A stretch of 64,000 nucleotides of DNA from Pardosa pseudoannulata (taxonomy: Eukaryota > Arthropoda > Arachnida > Araneae > Lycosidae): contig CM063500.1 in the NCBI GenBank assembly GCA_032207245.1, positions 79,154,625 through 79,218,624 of the forward strand, in the 5' to 3' direction. Below the pieces are notes generated by a model. It made no database searches and was not told the DNA's origin. It saw nothing but the letters and a program-made list of their open reading frames with translations. Position 1 is the first letter of the stretch. The number at the start of each line of letters is the position of its first letter. Positions 11,940 to 25,572 of this stretch are shown piece after piece. The translations under genes were made by a program, and so were the position numbers.

Positions 11940-12730
11940 AATATAATTACAGTTCGGCAAGGTCAATATTTTACAATAACTGTGAAACATCAGCGGCACA
12001 GTTGTTCCAGAGAACTGGGTTCAACGCTCACAGACGCTACAGGCGTACCAGTTTCGAGACAAACTGTTTATAGAAGACTCAATCGTGTTGGTCTGTAAAC
12101 CAGACGACCACTAATTTGAATTCTCTCATTCCTGCGCATAAACACGCTTGCCTAAATTGAAGTTTGGACCATCACAGCACAGGAGTTTAGCACATTGGGC
12201 CAACATGATGTTCAGTGCCGACTCCCGCTTTAGTATGAATATGTATTCTCATTGACAAGGATATGGAGAGAACATGAAACAAGTGTCCACCCAGGAAATA
12301 CATAAATTTTCAAAGGGAGTCATGATGGGGACAAACATCATGCTGGATGGCTGCATAGACCTCCACTTCTTTAATCCGGGGTCTGATCTTGCCACAAGAT
12401 ACAGAGATAGAGTACTTGAGCCCTATGTTCACTTGTTTAGAGGGACTGTCGGTCCTAGATTCACATTCAATGGTAATACCATGCTTTGTCATCGTTCGGT
12501 TCTAGTAAACGACTACCTAGAAAGTAAAGAATCTAGCGCATGTATTGGCATCCTTACGCTCCTGATCTTAATCCTAACGGAGATGTTTGAGAGACAACTT
12601 GTTCTTTCGCACCCATCCAACTCTATTTCAGAACTGAAATTAGCTCTTTATAACGCTTGAAACTATTTGAAGCTCTAACTCATCCACAATCTCATAGAAA
12701 ATATTGGAAATCATTGTGCTGCATAGGTGG
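11940..12730 (+). pseudogene. Tc1-like transposase relic
   Basis: Frame around 12021-12096 reads LTDATGVPVSRQTVYRRLNR, the second helix-turn-helix of Tc1 transposases, then meets a stop. After frame changes, 12274-12660 reads GVMMGTNIMLDGCIDLHFFN and RYRDRVLEPYVHLFRGTVGP, the part of the Tc1 catalytic domain that carries the first two acidic residues of the DDE triad. DDN-RPH is degraded to a form lacking the Asp pair (FNGNTMLCHRS). Multiple stops and frameshifts: a dead relic. Terminal repeats were not found. Confidence 0.82.
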
Positions 12731-12734
12731 CTGC

Positions 12735-14900
12735 CAGGGGCAAGCACACATCTTATTAAACTGCCAAATCACCTATTTGTTTTAATTTCTTTAGCTAAAG
12801 TATAAACCATTCATCTGTGCATTCTTTTTTGAAATTTTTTCTGTGGATAAAGTGTACAATTTCCTTCCTTTGCATTGTTTTTTTTCTGTCATAACATTCG
12901 CAAACTATTTTTCTCGCCCTTCTGACTTGGGATGTTTTTTAAATATTCACATAATATAAAAAATACTGAACCTTTGAAAAAAAGTATATATTCAGAACAG
13001 AACAAGAAAACTATCTACCTTTTTTTTCTTCTTTGAAGGAGGAGTGGTCGGTGGGATAACAATGTAACAATGTTATAAGTTAGGGAATAATCTTATAAGC
13101 TCATTGACGGTATGAGGAATAGTATGTTTTTCAAGTATTTTTTTTTCGCATATTTACAAATTTTCTTTCAGTTAAAAATGTTTAAAAACATCTTTGTGGT
13201 CTGAGAGATTCTCATCCTCGTCCTCCAGACTTCTTTACTAGTATTAATCTTTAAAATGGTTGCCTTGGATAGAAATTGGATAGAGTATGAAAGTTCAAAT
13301 CTTACTCGACATATAAGCTTAGAGTCATTTATAAGTAATAAGTTCCAATACTAGATAGTTATTGTACGTATAAAAGTTGACGGAAATCAAGTTACCCATA
13401 ACCATACAAAGGACCATTGTCGTCAAAGACGGCTTGAACTAACTGAAGAGTAACTACCAAAATAAGTAAATGGTAGTCAGTCAGTGCAATGTACTGTAAC
13501 GATAAAAATTAAACAAATAAAATTATAATAGGATCCTTGCATTTGATCTCCCAAATGCTGGGCAACATATGCTCCCCGTTAGGATAGGCCCTGATTTTAG
13601 ACATTAGGTTAAATGTCCTTAGATGTTCAAGTATTTTTTTATTACTTTTCTGAATAATAACATGAAGAACAGAATACGACCATAAGGAAATAAATGTTTT
13701 ATCCTCTCATCTATAGAATTATAACAGGAGTTTTACTTTCTGTGCAAAATTTGCTTGGCAGAAACTCACCCAAATCAAGAAAATATTGTTTCATAAAATT
13801 TAAAGAAATATTTTTGACAACAAAAAATATTAGATATTTGTAGAATAGTGAATTAAAATAATGTTTTTGTTTATGAAAATGTAGCTATATTTTTCCTATA
13901 ACGTGGTGGTGAAAAAAGTTTACACAACATGGAAGAATAGCTCCATTTTCGAATACGGAAACTAAAAGAGTGACATCTCCTTTGGTATAAGAAAGTCTTA
14001 ATAGAGTCTTGGAGATGTTTTTACCGTTATTTTTTATAATAAAAACATAGGTGGGAGCTATTTTTGTTCTAGACAACAGGCAACAGAAAACAACAGGCAA
14101 CACAATAGTTAATAAAAACGAGGTTTGAATTCCTCTCCAAATTATCGATCAAAGATAAAATTTTAATAAGAAAAACCAATATATTATCTCTTTCTTCATA
14201 TATATCTTATTTACCCATATCTTTTGTAAAAAAAAAAAAACAGAATACATACATTTTTATGCATTATTTTTTATAAATGCAATTGGTGTTTAGGAGGTAC
14301 AACGAGTCTTTTGATTGTCCTCGAATGTTATTCTCCATGGCTTCTAACTATAGCAATAATAATTAAAGATAAACTATTTAATCAACTACATTTATTTCAT
14401 TTTAATAATTATTTATTTTTTTAACAAAATTATATTCTAAAAAAATCTTTTAAACTCGTTTAATATCGATAAAATTAAAGTAATCTCTGTTGTTATTTCT
14501 CAGCTGACTTCTTAAACCATGCTAAATTTTGCGTGTTTATGTATTGACGAGAGGACTTTTAATTTGAACGCATTTCTATACTAAATTAATTGACGTCAAG
14601 AGGTGTGTATATATTTCTTCAGCTGTTTCGGTCATGTGGTATCCTATATTTCAATTTTAAACGTTAGTTCAGCTGACAATTTAGTAATTTCGTATACTTT
14701 GAAGAATTGTATGCGATAAAAATTTAGGTGTATTGACGAAATGTAAATGATAGTTTTCAGTTCTTGTATTATCATTACATCCTTTCTTTAGTTAAATACT
14801 TTTTGTTTGTGTTCAAGCGTAACATAATATTGAAGAGCGTTTATTGTGGTAAATGACATTGCAAATGTATTAATATATTATTGTTTTAGTTCATTCTAGA
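12735..14900. other. Upstream region of the ORP1L-like gene
   Basis: No repeat or gene identified; extremely AT-rich with poly-T and poly-A runs (13021, 13139, 14229). The gene's promoter presumably lies towards the right end of this stretch or further left if there is an upstream non-coding exon, but no core element can be assigned with confidence. Confidence 0.45.
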
Positions 14901-15054
14901 ATGGCTGATGAAGAAGCGCCTCCGTCTCCAGTAATTTTTAAAACTGCAGAAGAGAACTTGCTATATCATTCTCGATCTGGGGATTATAAAGCTGTCACAG
15001 AATTATTAAATTGTTGGGTTGATGGAAAACTTAACCTTGACATAAATTGCAAAG
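14901..15054 (+). CDS. OSBPL1A: ORP1L-like exon 1 (residues 1-51)
   Basis: Encodes the start methionine, an acidic/proline-rich head and a helix-rich stretch ending LNLDINCKG, which matches the segment just before the first ankyrin repeat of ORP1L. Donor is GTGACT; the intron is phase 1, splitting a glycine codon. An AG at 14888-14889 could be an acceptor for an upstream non-coding exon, but this is not proven. Confidence 0.9.
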
Positions 15055-16121
15055 GTGACTTTTTATACTTTTTGAACTCGCAAATAATCAATACATCTTA
15101 CATTGTTAAAATAGAATACATGATTTATTAGATAATTGCAGAATGAACACACTTATATGTAATATTAAATAAATCATAATGACTCAGTTATAATAGTCTT
15201 GGTGTTGTCAATTTATAAATTAATATTAATAAAATTAATTTGCTATCACAAAATTTTATACAGTTGTTGACTAAAAGTGGAGTTTGGTCTTATAGTAAGA
15301 GAGTTTTACTTAAATTTCATACTTGTTGATATTATTTAATTTAAAATGATAAATATTTTTTAAAAATCTGCATATAAATTAAAGTACCATAATAGTATTT
15401 CCAAATAAGAACTTTCAATTGTATAATTAAAACAAGCAAAAAAAAGAATAGTTTTGAGCATATTTAAATTTAACTTTATAAAAATGATGTGAATTAAATT
15501 GTTTAGTGCATGTTTAAAAAATTGTTTTCACTATTGAATTTTATATAAAAACAATTTTATAATAAAGGTGAACAGAAGAGTAACCATGGTTGGACACCCC
15601 TTCACTTAGCTTGCTATTTTGGTCATGAATCTATTGTCGAACTTTTAATCAAGGTATATACTTCTCTCTTCTTTATACTTTTATAATGACATTTTACTTA
15701 TAAATTTAAATGGTATAAATTTAATGCTTGAAAATGTTTTTTTATACTAAAGAACTATTTCTTTATATACAGATATTTTTATATACATCTTCAGTTATGT
15801 AACAAATATTTTATACTTTTGCAGCATGCAGCTGATATTAATGTGATTAATGATACTGGGGATACCCCTCTGCATAAGGCAGCATATACAGGCAGAGAGG
15901 TAATACTAATGTTTATTGAATAAAAATTTGTCTTATTGTGAAAATTTTGTGTTTAAATCAAAATATTCTGAAATTAATGATTTACTAACAGATTGTGATA
16001 AGTCAATAAAATGGATGTTCTCAGGTCAAATATAAATATATAGTTATTTTAATCTGTAACAAATATACTTATATATACTATATACTTATATATGATGAAA
16101 ATATATTGTAAATAATAAAAA

Positions 16122-16191
<70 letters not shown>

Positions 16192-19100
16192 AGTGTTTTA
16201 GGGACCTTAATATAAGATGCAGATGTTCATGAAAACATATTTATTCACAAAAATTTGTTATATGTACATTTTAAGCTTGAAGTTATTGTTCTGATGTTCT
16301 TAACCCAAAAAAAGAATTCTCTCTATCTATCTGGTGTTGCCAGATTCCAATTAATACAGAGTTCTTTTATTCTGGCTGTTGCCAGATACATTACAATTTT
16401 CCTTAACATTCAGTGCAATTCTATTGCTAGCTGCCGAACGATGGCTGAATGGTTAGGGTGCTGGCCTTCGGAACAGGAATTTGTCGGTTCAAATCCCAAT
16501 GTGGCATGGATGTTCATACCCGTTTGGAATCGGCTTTAAGCAGTAGGTCCCGGTCTCAATAGCCCTCGTGTTGCTAAAAGTAGACCGTAGTGCTCCAAGC
16601 CAAACAAACCATTGCTAGCTTTTATTTTAATTTTATTTAAGCATAGGGAGTGAGGATTTTGGGGACTGTACCTGGGACAGAGTACTTTGTCCCACAGTTT
16701 CAATCCTAGCAGGAGATAAGAAGGGGCATAGTTTGTGAGTGGTGAAAGAATCATCAACCAACTTAGAATTAAACATGAGGTTTGTTTAAAAAAAAAAGTC
16801 AACTGATGTTCTAGGATGTATACTTCTGGTTTAGATGTGACTGTAACTAAAACATGATTTGGGAGATAAAAGGTTTTTATATGTATATATATATTATGCC
16901 ATAAATTAATTGTATTAGTATATTTTCTATTGCATGGCATATAATTATATTGTAAGTTTGAATCTTATATTATACATAACTAGCAAGTGTGTCCATGTTT
17001 TGTAACGGTAAACTTAATATACTACTTTTAAACAAAGATTTTTTTTTTCATGAATAACTCTCTAAATTCGTAACAGTACAGTTTGAGTCATTGGCATATT
17101 TATATATTTCTATTATAAGTGTATATAACATAATTCAGTTTTTATACTTCAGTTTCCATTAAACCTGAGTTGTACATCAATAAGATTTGAAAGCGTGTGC
17201 AACATAAGAGTGCGAAAATTTGACAATAGTTTTGAAGAACTTCTTCTAGTTTTTAAACATTCTGGACTACCCGAAAGCTGATCAACCCTTTTCAAATTCT
17301 CCGAAATGATATACGTTTTCACCTCATGCAAAATTTTTATATAATTTTTTTTTCCTGATCATGGCTGAATGGGTATGGATGTTCATAGTCGTTCGTGATC
17401 GGTTTCAAACAGAGGATATTGGTCTCATTAGCCAAAAATAATGCAACAAAGCAGTAAAGGGTAGCACTCCATAACAAATAAATTTTTTCCCATGGAAATC
17501 TTTATTTTCAGTACTGTTTGCAATCAACTTCGGTTATGATTAAAAACCAAAATGGTCAGTCCATTTCTATTCCACATGATTTTAATAAATCTCTGTTAGA
17601 CCAATGCAAAAGCAAACATGCAGAAATTAGAGTGTAGAGCTTTCTCAATTGTCATTAAGACTATTTTATCTAAACGGATTAACAGAATGGCTTCACATTG
17701 CTAGAAATATTGCTTCATTCACTTAGTTGTGATGTGATAAATTAAAAAGATAATCGTTTGCATTTAACTGGGGAAAGTAATGCTTAAAATAATGACATGA
17801 AGCGCTCAAAAAAGGAAGAAGGAATGTATTATGAATGTTAAAAATTTTAAAAAACTTCCTACGTATATAACTAATTTCTCATTTTTTACGCCGATTGAAT
17901 GTATGGTTTTTGAGTATTGAGTACAGACAGATACATATTCATATATATATATATATAAAAGATTTTATAAATTACTTAAAAATGTTTTGTTCAGATTATG
18001 TAACTTATAATCATTTATGTATAATCAATCCTTATTTAACCTAACTTTATTTTGTGTTTTTCTAAGGACACTTACATTTATATGTATCATGAGTATGTTT
18101 TGTGTAATTTTTTTCCTAAATGATTTCAACTGTGGGTTGTGCATATTTCATAAAAATTACTCTTTTATCACTTAATGTGGATTTAAATGCTTCCATGTGT
18201 TTCAGTTAATGATTAACAATCTTTTAAATTTTATAGAATATATTCCTTAAAATCTATAGTTATCAAGAAATTTGTTATAATATTTAATATTTTTTGCATG
18301 TGTTTATTTTGGTAGTTTTTGCTCTTCATTAGGTCTTTTCTCGCTTGATAATCATTGCTGTATTTGAAATATAAAACTTTTTGTCTGTTTAAAAGAAACA
18401 AATGACTTTGGAGAACATGCCAATATTACACATCTAAAAATTTATGATTTTTCCACTTAAAATTCAGGATTATTTCCAGCTACAAATATTTAATTATCGT
18501 CATTAATAAATCATGTTTTGTGAACAATGACTAAATTGTTAAGTATTGCTTTCCAGTATCTGATATATTTTTCATTCAGAATCAGCTTTAAACAATATTT
18601 CCAACTCTAAATAGCCACTGTTTCAAAATATTGAACACAAGACTTCAAACCAAATCATGTTTCCTTATGTAATCACAAGCATTTGGTCACATTTTTAGAG
18701 ATATATCTATATTTCAGAACTATGCAAAATCTTTTACAAATTGTTAAAAGGCGTAAAATGTTTCACAGAAGACATTACAGAAGGAAAATATTTTTTATTA
18801 AAATGTATCTAAGTTTCAATTTGGTTTTACTATGTGTTTTATTTATTTTTAGGAAATTGTATTGTTGTTATTGTCAAAAAATGCAGAAGTTTTTATACGG
18901 AATGCTGAAAACCAAACACCTAGAGATGTTGCAAAAAATGCTGATATTATGAAACTCTTAAAAGGTAAAATAATTGTAAAACTAAGCTTATTTCATTTTT
19001 TAATGCATTATGTTCTACTCTTAAAATTTAAATTATTTTGTTCAATTTTAATGAATTATCTTTTTATTTGGGTATACAATATATCATTGTTACCTTCTAG

Positions 19101-22100
19101 TAAGATTCTAAACACATTTCCTTGTTTTTCAGTATTACTGTTTACAATATAGTTTACTCAGAGGGAGAGAGAGTGGGTACTATCAGATCATTCACTAAGA
19201 ATGTGGGCTTTGATTCAGAAAAGTTTAAAAACACATTTTAAAGTAAAAGAAAAATCTGATTTATGCCTGCAAAGGTATTGTAAATCACTATAATTCTAAA
19301 ACAGTCAGCTGTAGTTATTTAGAAAAAATGTATAAATATTTGAAAAATTTGTGAATTTTAATTTTTGTCTTTTATATCTAACAATTATTTTATAATTAAT
19401 CTAAAAGTGCAGTTGCCTTCTATTAGCTACTACTATGTAAAATGTTTTGAACTGCACCTATTTAATACTAAACTGTAGTGTGTTTGACGAGATGAAAAAT
19501 TAAAAGTAAACAAAGTCATGTGATAATGACTTTGATAATACATTGTTACCAATCCTGTAGCATAGCCTAAGTAAGACTGGAGTAGTATATTTTTACTCTA
19601 TTCCCTCCAGAGGCTATGTCTATAGTTAACAGGGCCTTCATGCTTTTTTTCTTTTTTTCCAAATTTTTATATATAATATATATATATTACGCCCGTCTGA
19701 ACTCTTTTGAGCATATGATGCCTTGCAGTCCAATACAGACAAGAAATTGCCCCATTAAATGGAAGAGTTGAAAAGGAACCTGAAGAAATAACATCCTGTA
19801 GAGCAGGACAAGAAGGGGATCTTCATGCATTGTGGCTGAAGCACAAAGAACACAGTTCGGTGAGTCAGCGAGACGAACTTTGTACAGATGGGCCTAAACA
19901 TAATCATGTCCAGTCTCAAGGCAGAAACAGGCCACACCAATAGCTCAGGGCAAGGTGCCACATATTTGCCTATCTAAAAAAGACCATTTTTTTCTGGAAG
20001 CAATATCCCTATAATGGCATAGTCAAGCCTTGCAAACATGTTCATAGATGTCCTGCTTAACATTTCTTAGAGGGGCACAAGTTATGGGTTGGTGTTGAAA
20101 ACAGCCCTCTTTAGCAAGCTCATTCTCATGCTCATTCCCAGGCACATCACAGTGGCTAGGGATACATTGCAGAATTACCTCCTGCCCTGATTCAATCAAG
20201 GAACTAATTCACTTTTTACACTCAAATTCAATGATATTAATTACTCGAGTATAATTATTGTATGAATAGCAGCCATAGAATCCACAAACAGAACAATTTT
20301 TTCTTTATCTGTATTTTCAATCGCTCTAATAGCCATACAAATTGCATAAATTCTGCATCAAAGTTATCACGGTAATGTCTAATTGCCTCTCTTAGTTGAA
20401 AAATTTGCGAATAAACACCACTATCTGCCATTCCATCAACTGCAGAGCCATCAATGTATACATGTGTCCATTGATCAATGGGATAAATCTCATAAATGGT
20501 ATGTAAAGCAAGAGATCTGAGCTCTGCTGGAATAGAACTCTTTGCAATAGATTCAACCAACCCAAAAGAATCTTTGTTCCAAATTGAATGCAGTGTGTAC
20601 TGTTTAAAGCTTGTATGTATTTTATGTGTAGTTGAACATAAATGGATAATAAAAATAATAAAATGAGTCCTTTTGTAAAGTGACAGAAAAAATTATTTAT
20701 ATGCAGCAAGTACTGCAGGTTTAAGCAAATATTCTGTTATTCTTGAGTCAGGATTACAAATGTGAGGGTACATATGCCCAAGAGTTGTTATATTTACCTA
20801 AAATTGCAAAACCCTACAAATGAATCCTTAAAGATAATATCAACATAACATTAAAATAAATATTCATAAACTTGTCTTTTGAATCAAAATGTAAATAATG
20901 TTTCTTACAGTAATAAATGATAATCCTGATTTACCAGCTCATAAAGAGATGTATTTCCTTCTAAATCTAGACTTTAAAAAGTCTGTAGAGTAATAAAGAC
21001 TTAAAATGGTATGATTTTGCAAGAATACAACACTTTTGTATAACCCTGTACTGCAAATCTGTAATCTCTGCAAACAGTATAGTAAATCTCAGTGAAACCT
21101 GATTTATCAATTCAAAATTATCATACCCTTTCTTATAGTACAGTTGAACCTCATTGTAATGAACTTCAAGAGACTACAGATTTTGTTTGTTATAATGGTT
21201 CATTATAGCCAAACCATTAACAAAAATTTTAGTTCTCACAAAATGTATCACTTTTGTTGCTTACTGTATTAAACACAGCTGTAATTTTGAAAAATGATAA
21301 AATCTAGGAATAATGTTGAACTAAATTGACTAAAATTGATTAAATTAAATCAATTACCTACTAAATGGACTAAAAAGGACAAATGAAAAAAATTGTTACT
21401 GACTGCTTTGATGCAGAAATAATAAGTAAACTTCTGATGGGATGCTAATTTCAAGAAAACTTTATGAATATCTTTGTGTAATACATCAAAGAATTTTCAC
21501 CTTTTTTCATTGTTTGTATGATAAAAACTTGTACATTTCATGCATTATGTTTTGAAATTAAAAGATGAAACAGTTTTCAAAACTGGGGATGTTTTTAAAA
21601 AGTTTGGAAAAATCTGTAGAAAACTAAGAAAAATTGCAAAAAAATATTTTAAGAATTCTGTTAAAGTCAAGGAAAAGTAACAAAATTCTTTATTTTGTAT
21701 GAACGATTACAGTCAAGCTAACTGCCCATCTGTTGAGTAGCAGTATTGCTTATATTTTACATTAGGGCAGCATCACTTTGCTTCAGTTGAAATCTTTTCA
21801 TTCTCAACAAAAATAGTGTTCTCTTCCCTCCCCCAATATGGGAGATTTTGGAAGTTTGCTATAAAAGAATAAACATTAATAAGCATTAGAAAAATCTCAA
21901 CCAAAATTTTTGTTTGTATGTAAACAGTTTTGTTGTATGGCAAGCTTGGTATTGGAAGAGTTGACTGTATTTTTATTTTTAAATAATGTAAATAATCTAG
22001 AAACATAATTTCAGCTGCTGAAGATGCTGATATGCAAAGGAAAAATTCTATGCTATTACATGCTGCTAGGGAAGGTGATACACAAGTTATTGAAAACCTT

Positions 22101-24743
22101 GTAAGTTTTTTTTATTTAAATATATAAATGTCATGCAAGAAAATTAACTAAATTGTTACCTTTGGCTTCTTTTTGGGTCTTGTGAGCCTTTAACTACAAC
22201 TGGAAAATATTCTTAAATGTGCATTTATTTTGTCCCACATCATACTTTTCTTATTAAAAAAATTTAACTATGCCACTTATTAAATCTGATCACTCTTTAT
22301 TTTATGATAAAAATTACATGTTTTTTTTAATTAAAATTTGAATGTGTATAATAGTTTCAAGAGATGATATAAACAAGCCCTGTATTTTTAAATATAATAC
22401 ATGATAAGAACATGTATTAATTTTATGTGCAATTTTGTGTATGAAAGTTAACTTTTAATGTTATAAACTGTTTGAATCTGTGTATACCTTTTTTATGTGT
22501 TAAGTCCATTCTTGTATTTATGTTAAAACTGTTTTTCCTCTTTCTTTTCAATTTAAGTATTTTATTAACTGGAAAGTAATGTACAATGATAAAGATGTTG
22601 TTAAATTTGCTAATTAAGTATTTGTAATCCTGGGAGAGTATTTAGTTTTTTTTTTCTAAAAAAAAGGTATTTTGAATTAAATGTTTTTTTATGTATTTAT
22701 TGTAGTTTTTTTTCTACAGCTAAAAAGTGACAATCCACCAAATATAAACTGTGTAGATTCACTTGGTAATTCAGCTCTACATTGTGCAGCTTATCGGGGT
22801 AAGAAAGAAGCAGCTGTTCTTCTATTACAGAATGGAATAGATACATCTATTAAAAATGCTAGAGGTGAGAATGTTTTATAAATTTTCGAAATTTTGAAGA
22901 CATTTTTATTGTTACATTATCAAAGAGATATTGATGCTTTCAAACTTTTTGAAATATTTTTTATGTAAATATTGTATTAATTATTGTAAATATCCAGACT
23001 TCCAGTAGAATATTTAAACATTGATTCTTTTTTATACACATTGTATTCCATTAGATATGTGGTAACTTTTGTATCGCATTTCTAGATTACTAAAACCTAA
23101 AATTATGATTTTTAAGGAAAACTATTTGAGTATTTAGTGATAATAGTCAACTAGATTGATACCTAATTTGACGAAATATTCAAGACAGGATTTGCATGAT
23201 TTAAATCAGTTGGTTTTTTTGAAAAAAAATCATTGATTTAAATCATTTTTTTCACTTCTTTTAAAACCTTTATTCTAAAGACAGGAGAATTGGGAATCAG
23301 CACAGTAATACCAATAAGTAAATAAGTGTAAATAAATAGAATGTGCTTTGTAAGAATTTAGGGGTTGTCATCAGAAAATATGTAGTAGGGGTAGTACAAT
23401 GATTGACTGGTGGGATTCATTTTATGTAATGGGAGGTAGAGAGAAGGTTACAGAGCTTGAAATCCAATTTGTCTACCAAATGACAACAGCCATGGCTTTA
23501 TCTGCTAGAAGGGAAAGACAGTTTTCTCCTTTTGGTATTGTTCATTCTAGCTTTCGTAACAAATTAGGAGTGGATAAAGCATAGAAACTAGTGTTTTTAT
23601 TGAAACAATTAAATCTATAATTCGGTGCTTAAAAAATATTGAAATAATTGTGGTTTTTTGTTTTTTAAATAAGTAGTTTGTATTAAAAGAATATTTAATT
23701 TATTCTTTAAATTTACATCTTATTTAGTTTGCCCCATCCAATTACAAAATAATGTAATGTATTTAGATTAAAATCTATATATTTAATTTTAGGTAATCGG
23801 TGTGTAGAATACACTAGATAGATAAGATGTCACTTCTTATAACAAACTATTCTATGTATATTGCAAAAAACAAAAACAATTAAAATTAGTATTCAGAAAA
23901 AAATCAAAGAAATCTGAATTAAATAAAAAATATCTGATTTAAATAAAAAAAAATCTGGTTTAAATCAAATCTGATTTTTTTTTTTTCCAACCCTGATTCA
24001 AGAAACACTTTTGAAGTCTTATTTTCTAATAGCTGTAGTACTGAGTTGTACCTGAATAACTATGCAAATATGTATTATCAATAGTAAGATATACTTATGT
24101 GTAGCGTTTCATTCCAAAATTAAAAATTAATGCTAGTTTTACTAGAAAATGTTATATCTTCAGTACTTATTATAAAATGTAGAAAAGTAAAATAAAATTA
24201 GAGTTCATGAAATGTGTAAGAAAGGGCTGATTTACAATTGCAGTATTGGTTTTATGTAATGCATGATTTTACTTTTTCAAAATATATTGTACATGAAAAT
24301 TTCAATATGTAGACCTTTTTGATTCAATTGCTGCTGCTGAGTCTTTTGAGATTAAGGTTCAAATCTTAATTTTGTTTTGATATAAACTATTAATGTATCA
24401 ACTTTTTATTATTATTGTATATGTATCAAGTTATAATTCAGAATAACTATTTTATAAAACAATTTCATGTAAGTATAATTCAGGGTTCCCATGGTCCTTA
24501 AAAGTCTTTTAAGAACTTAATCTTAGCTTTTATTTTTAAGGGCCCTTAAAACTACTTAATTTTTATCAAATGTCCTTAAAAACTCCTTAATTATTGAAAC
24601 CCGATCAATTTCTCCATTGACACAATCCACCATTGTAACGTGATTTCCTATCAGTTTTTGCCGTACTCTCTGAACTTTCTGGTTTTGTAAGTTCAGATTT
24701 AAACTTGCCCAAAACTGGTTCTAAGAATGCCAGTACTGGTCAA

Positions 24744-24780
<37 letters not shown>

Positions 24781-25214
24781 GAATATATAAAATATTTGTT
24801 AATGTTCATAACATTCTTTTACATTTTCTAGCCAAAAGTGCAGTATTAACAATAAAGAAAATCCTCAAATACATATGTTTTCAGTGTATTACTATAGTAA
24901 ATAGTAGTTCAAAATTCCTTTCCTATCTTTAAAAAATTATGAAAATACTTTTAGTTTATTAGTACTTTTTGTCACAAGCTAGAAAACTTATTTGACAAAT
25001 AAATAATTTTTCACCTACTGAACAGGTTTAAAGTATAAAGTTAACTGCCCTTTCCTAATAGTGAACAGTCATGCAGATTTTAATTAAATGAAGCATGGGT
25101 TTGTAGATATTTCAGTTACTTATGGAAGTCTAATTTTTCTTGCATTGAATGTGATAGAAAAGTCAAAGGCTTTCTACTTTCCCAGCAATGTCAGGTATAA
25201 TCAGCTAGTATATT

Positions 25215-25248
<34 letters not shown>

Positions 25249-25499
25249 TATATATGTCAAGGTGCAGCATGATTAGAACTCAACTCCATCCACTAGACTT
25301 CTAAAACTATGAATGGCAACGCGAAGAAGCGCGCACCACAGACAGATACAGAGACACAGAGAGACTGAGACAGCATGTGTGTGCAGTAAAGAAAAAGGAC
25401 AATGACGACTTTATTAATGCCAATATTATGTTAATCGTTTATATTTTGTGTTTTTCAAATTAAATGTCATGTGTTGTGCAATGGAAGTGATGTTGTTTT

Positions 25500-25572
<73 letters not shown>

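Noticed and set aside
12274..12660. Intact gene on the + strand
   Set aside because: It is a fragment of a Tc1-like catalytic domain with frameshifts on both sides and lost catalytic Asp residues.
16255..16539. Frame containing MAEWLGCWPSEQEFVGSNPN
   Set aside because: This is the translated tRNA-like head of a SINE, not a protein.
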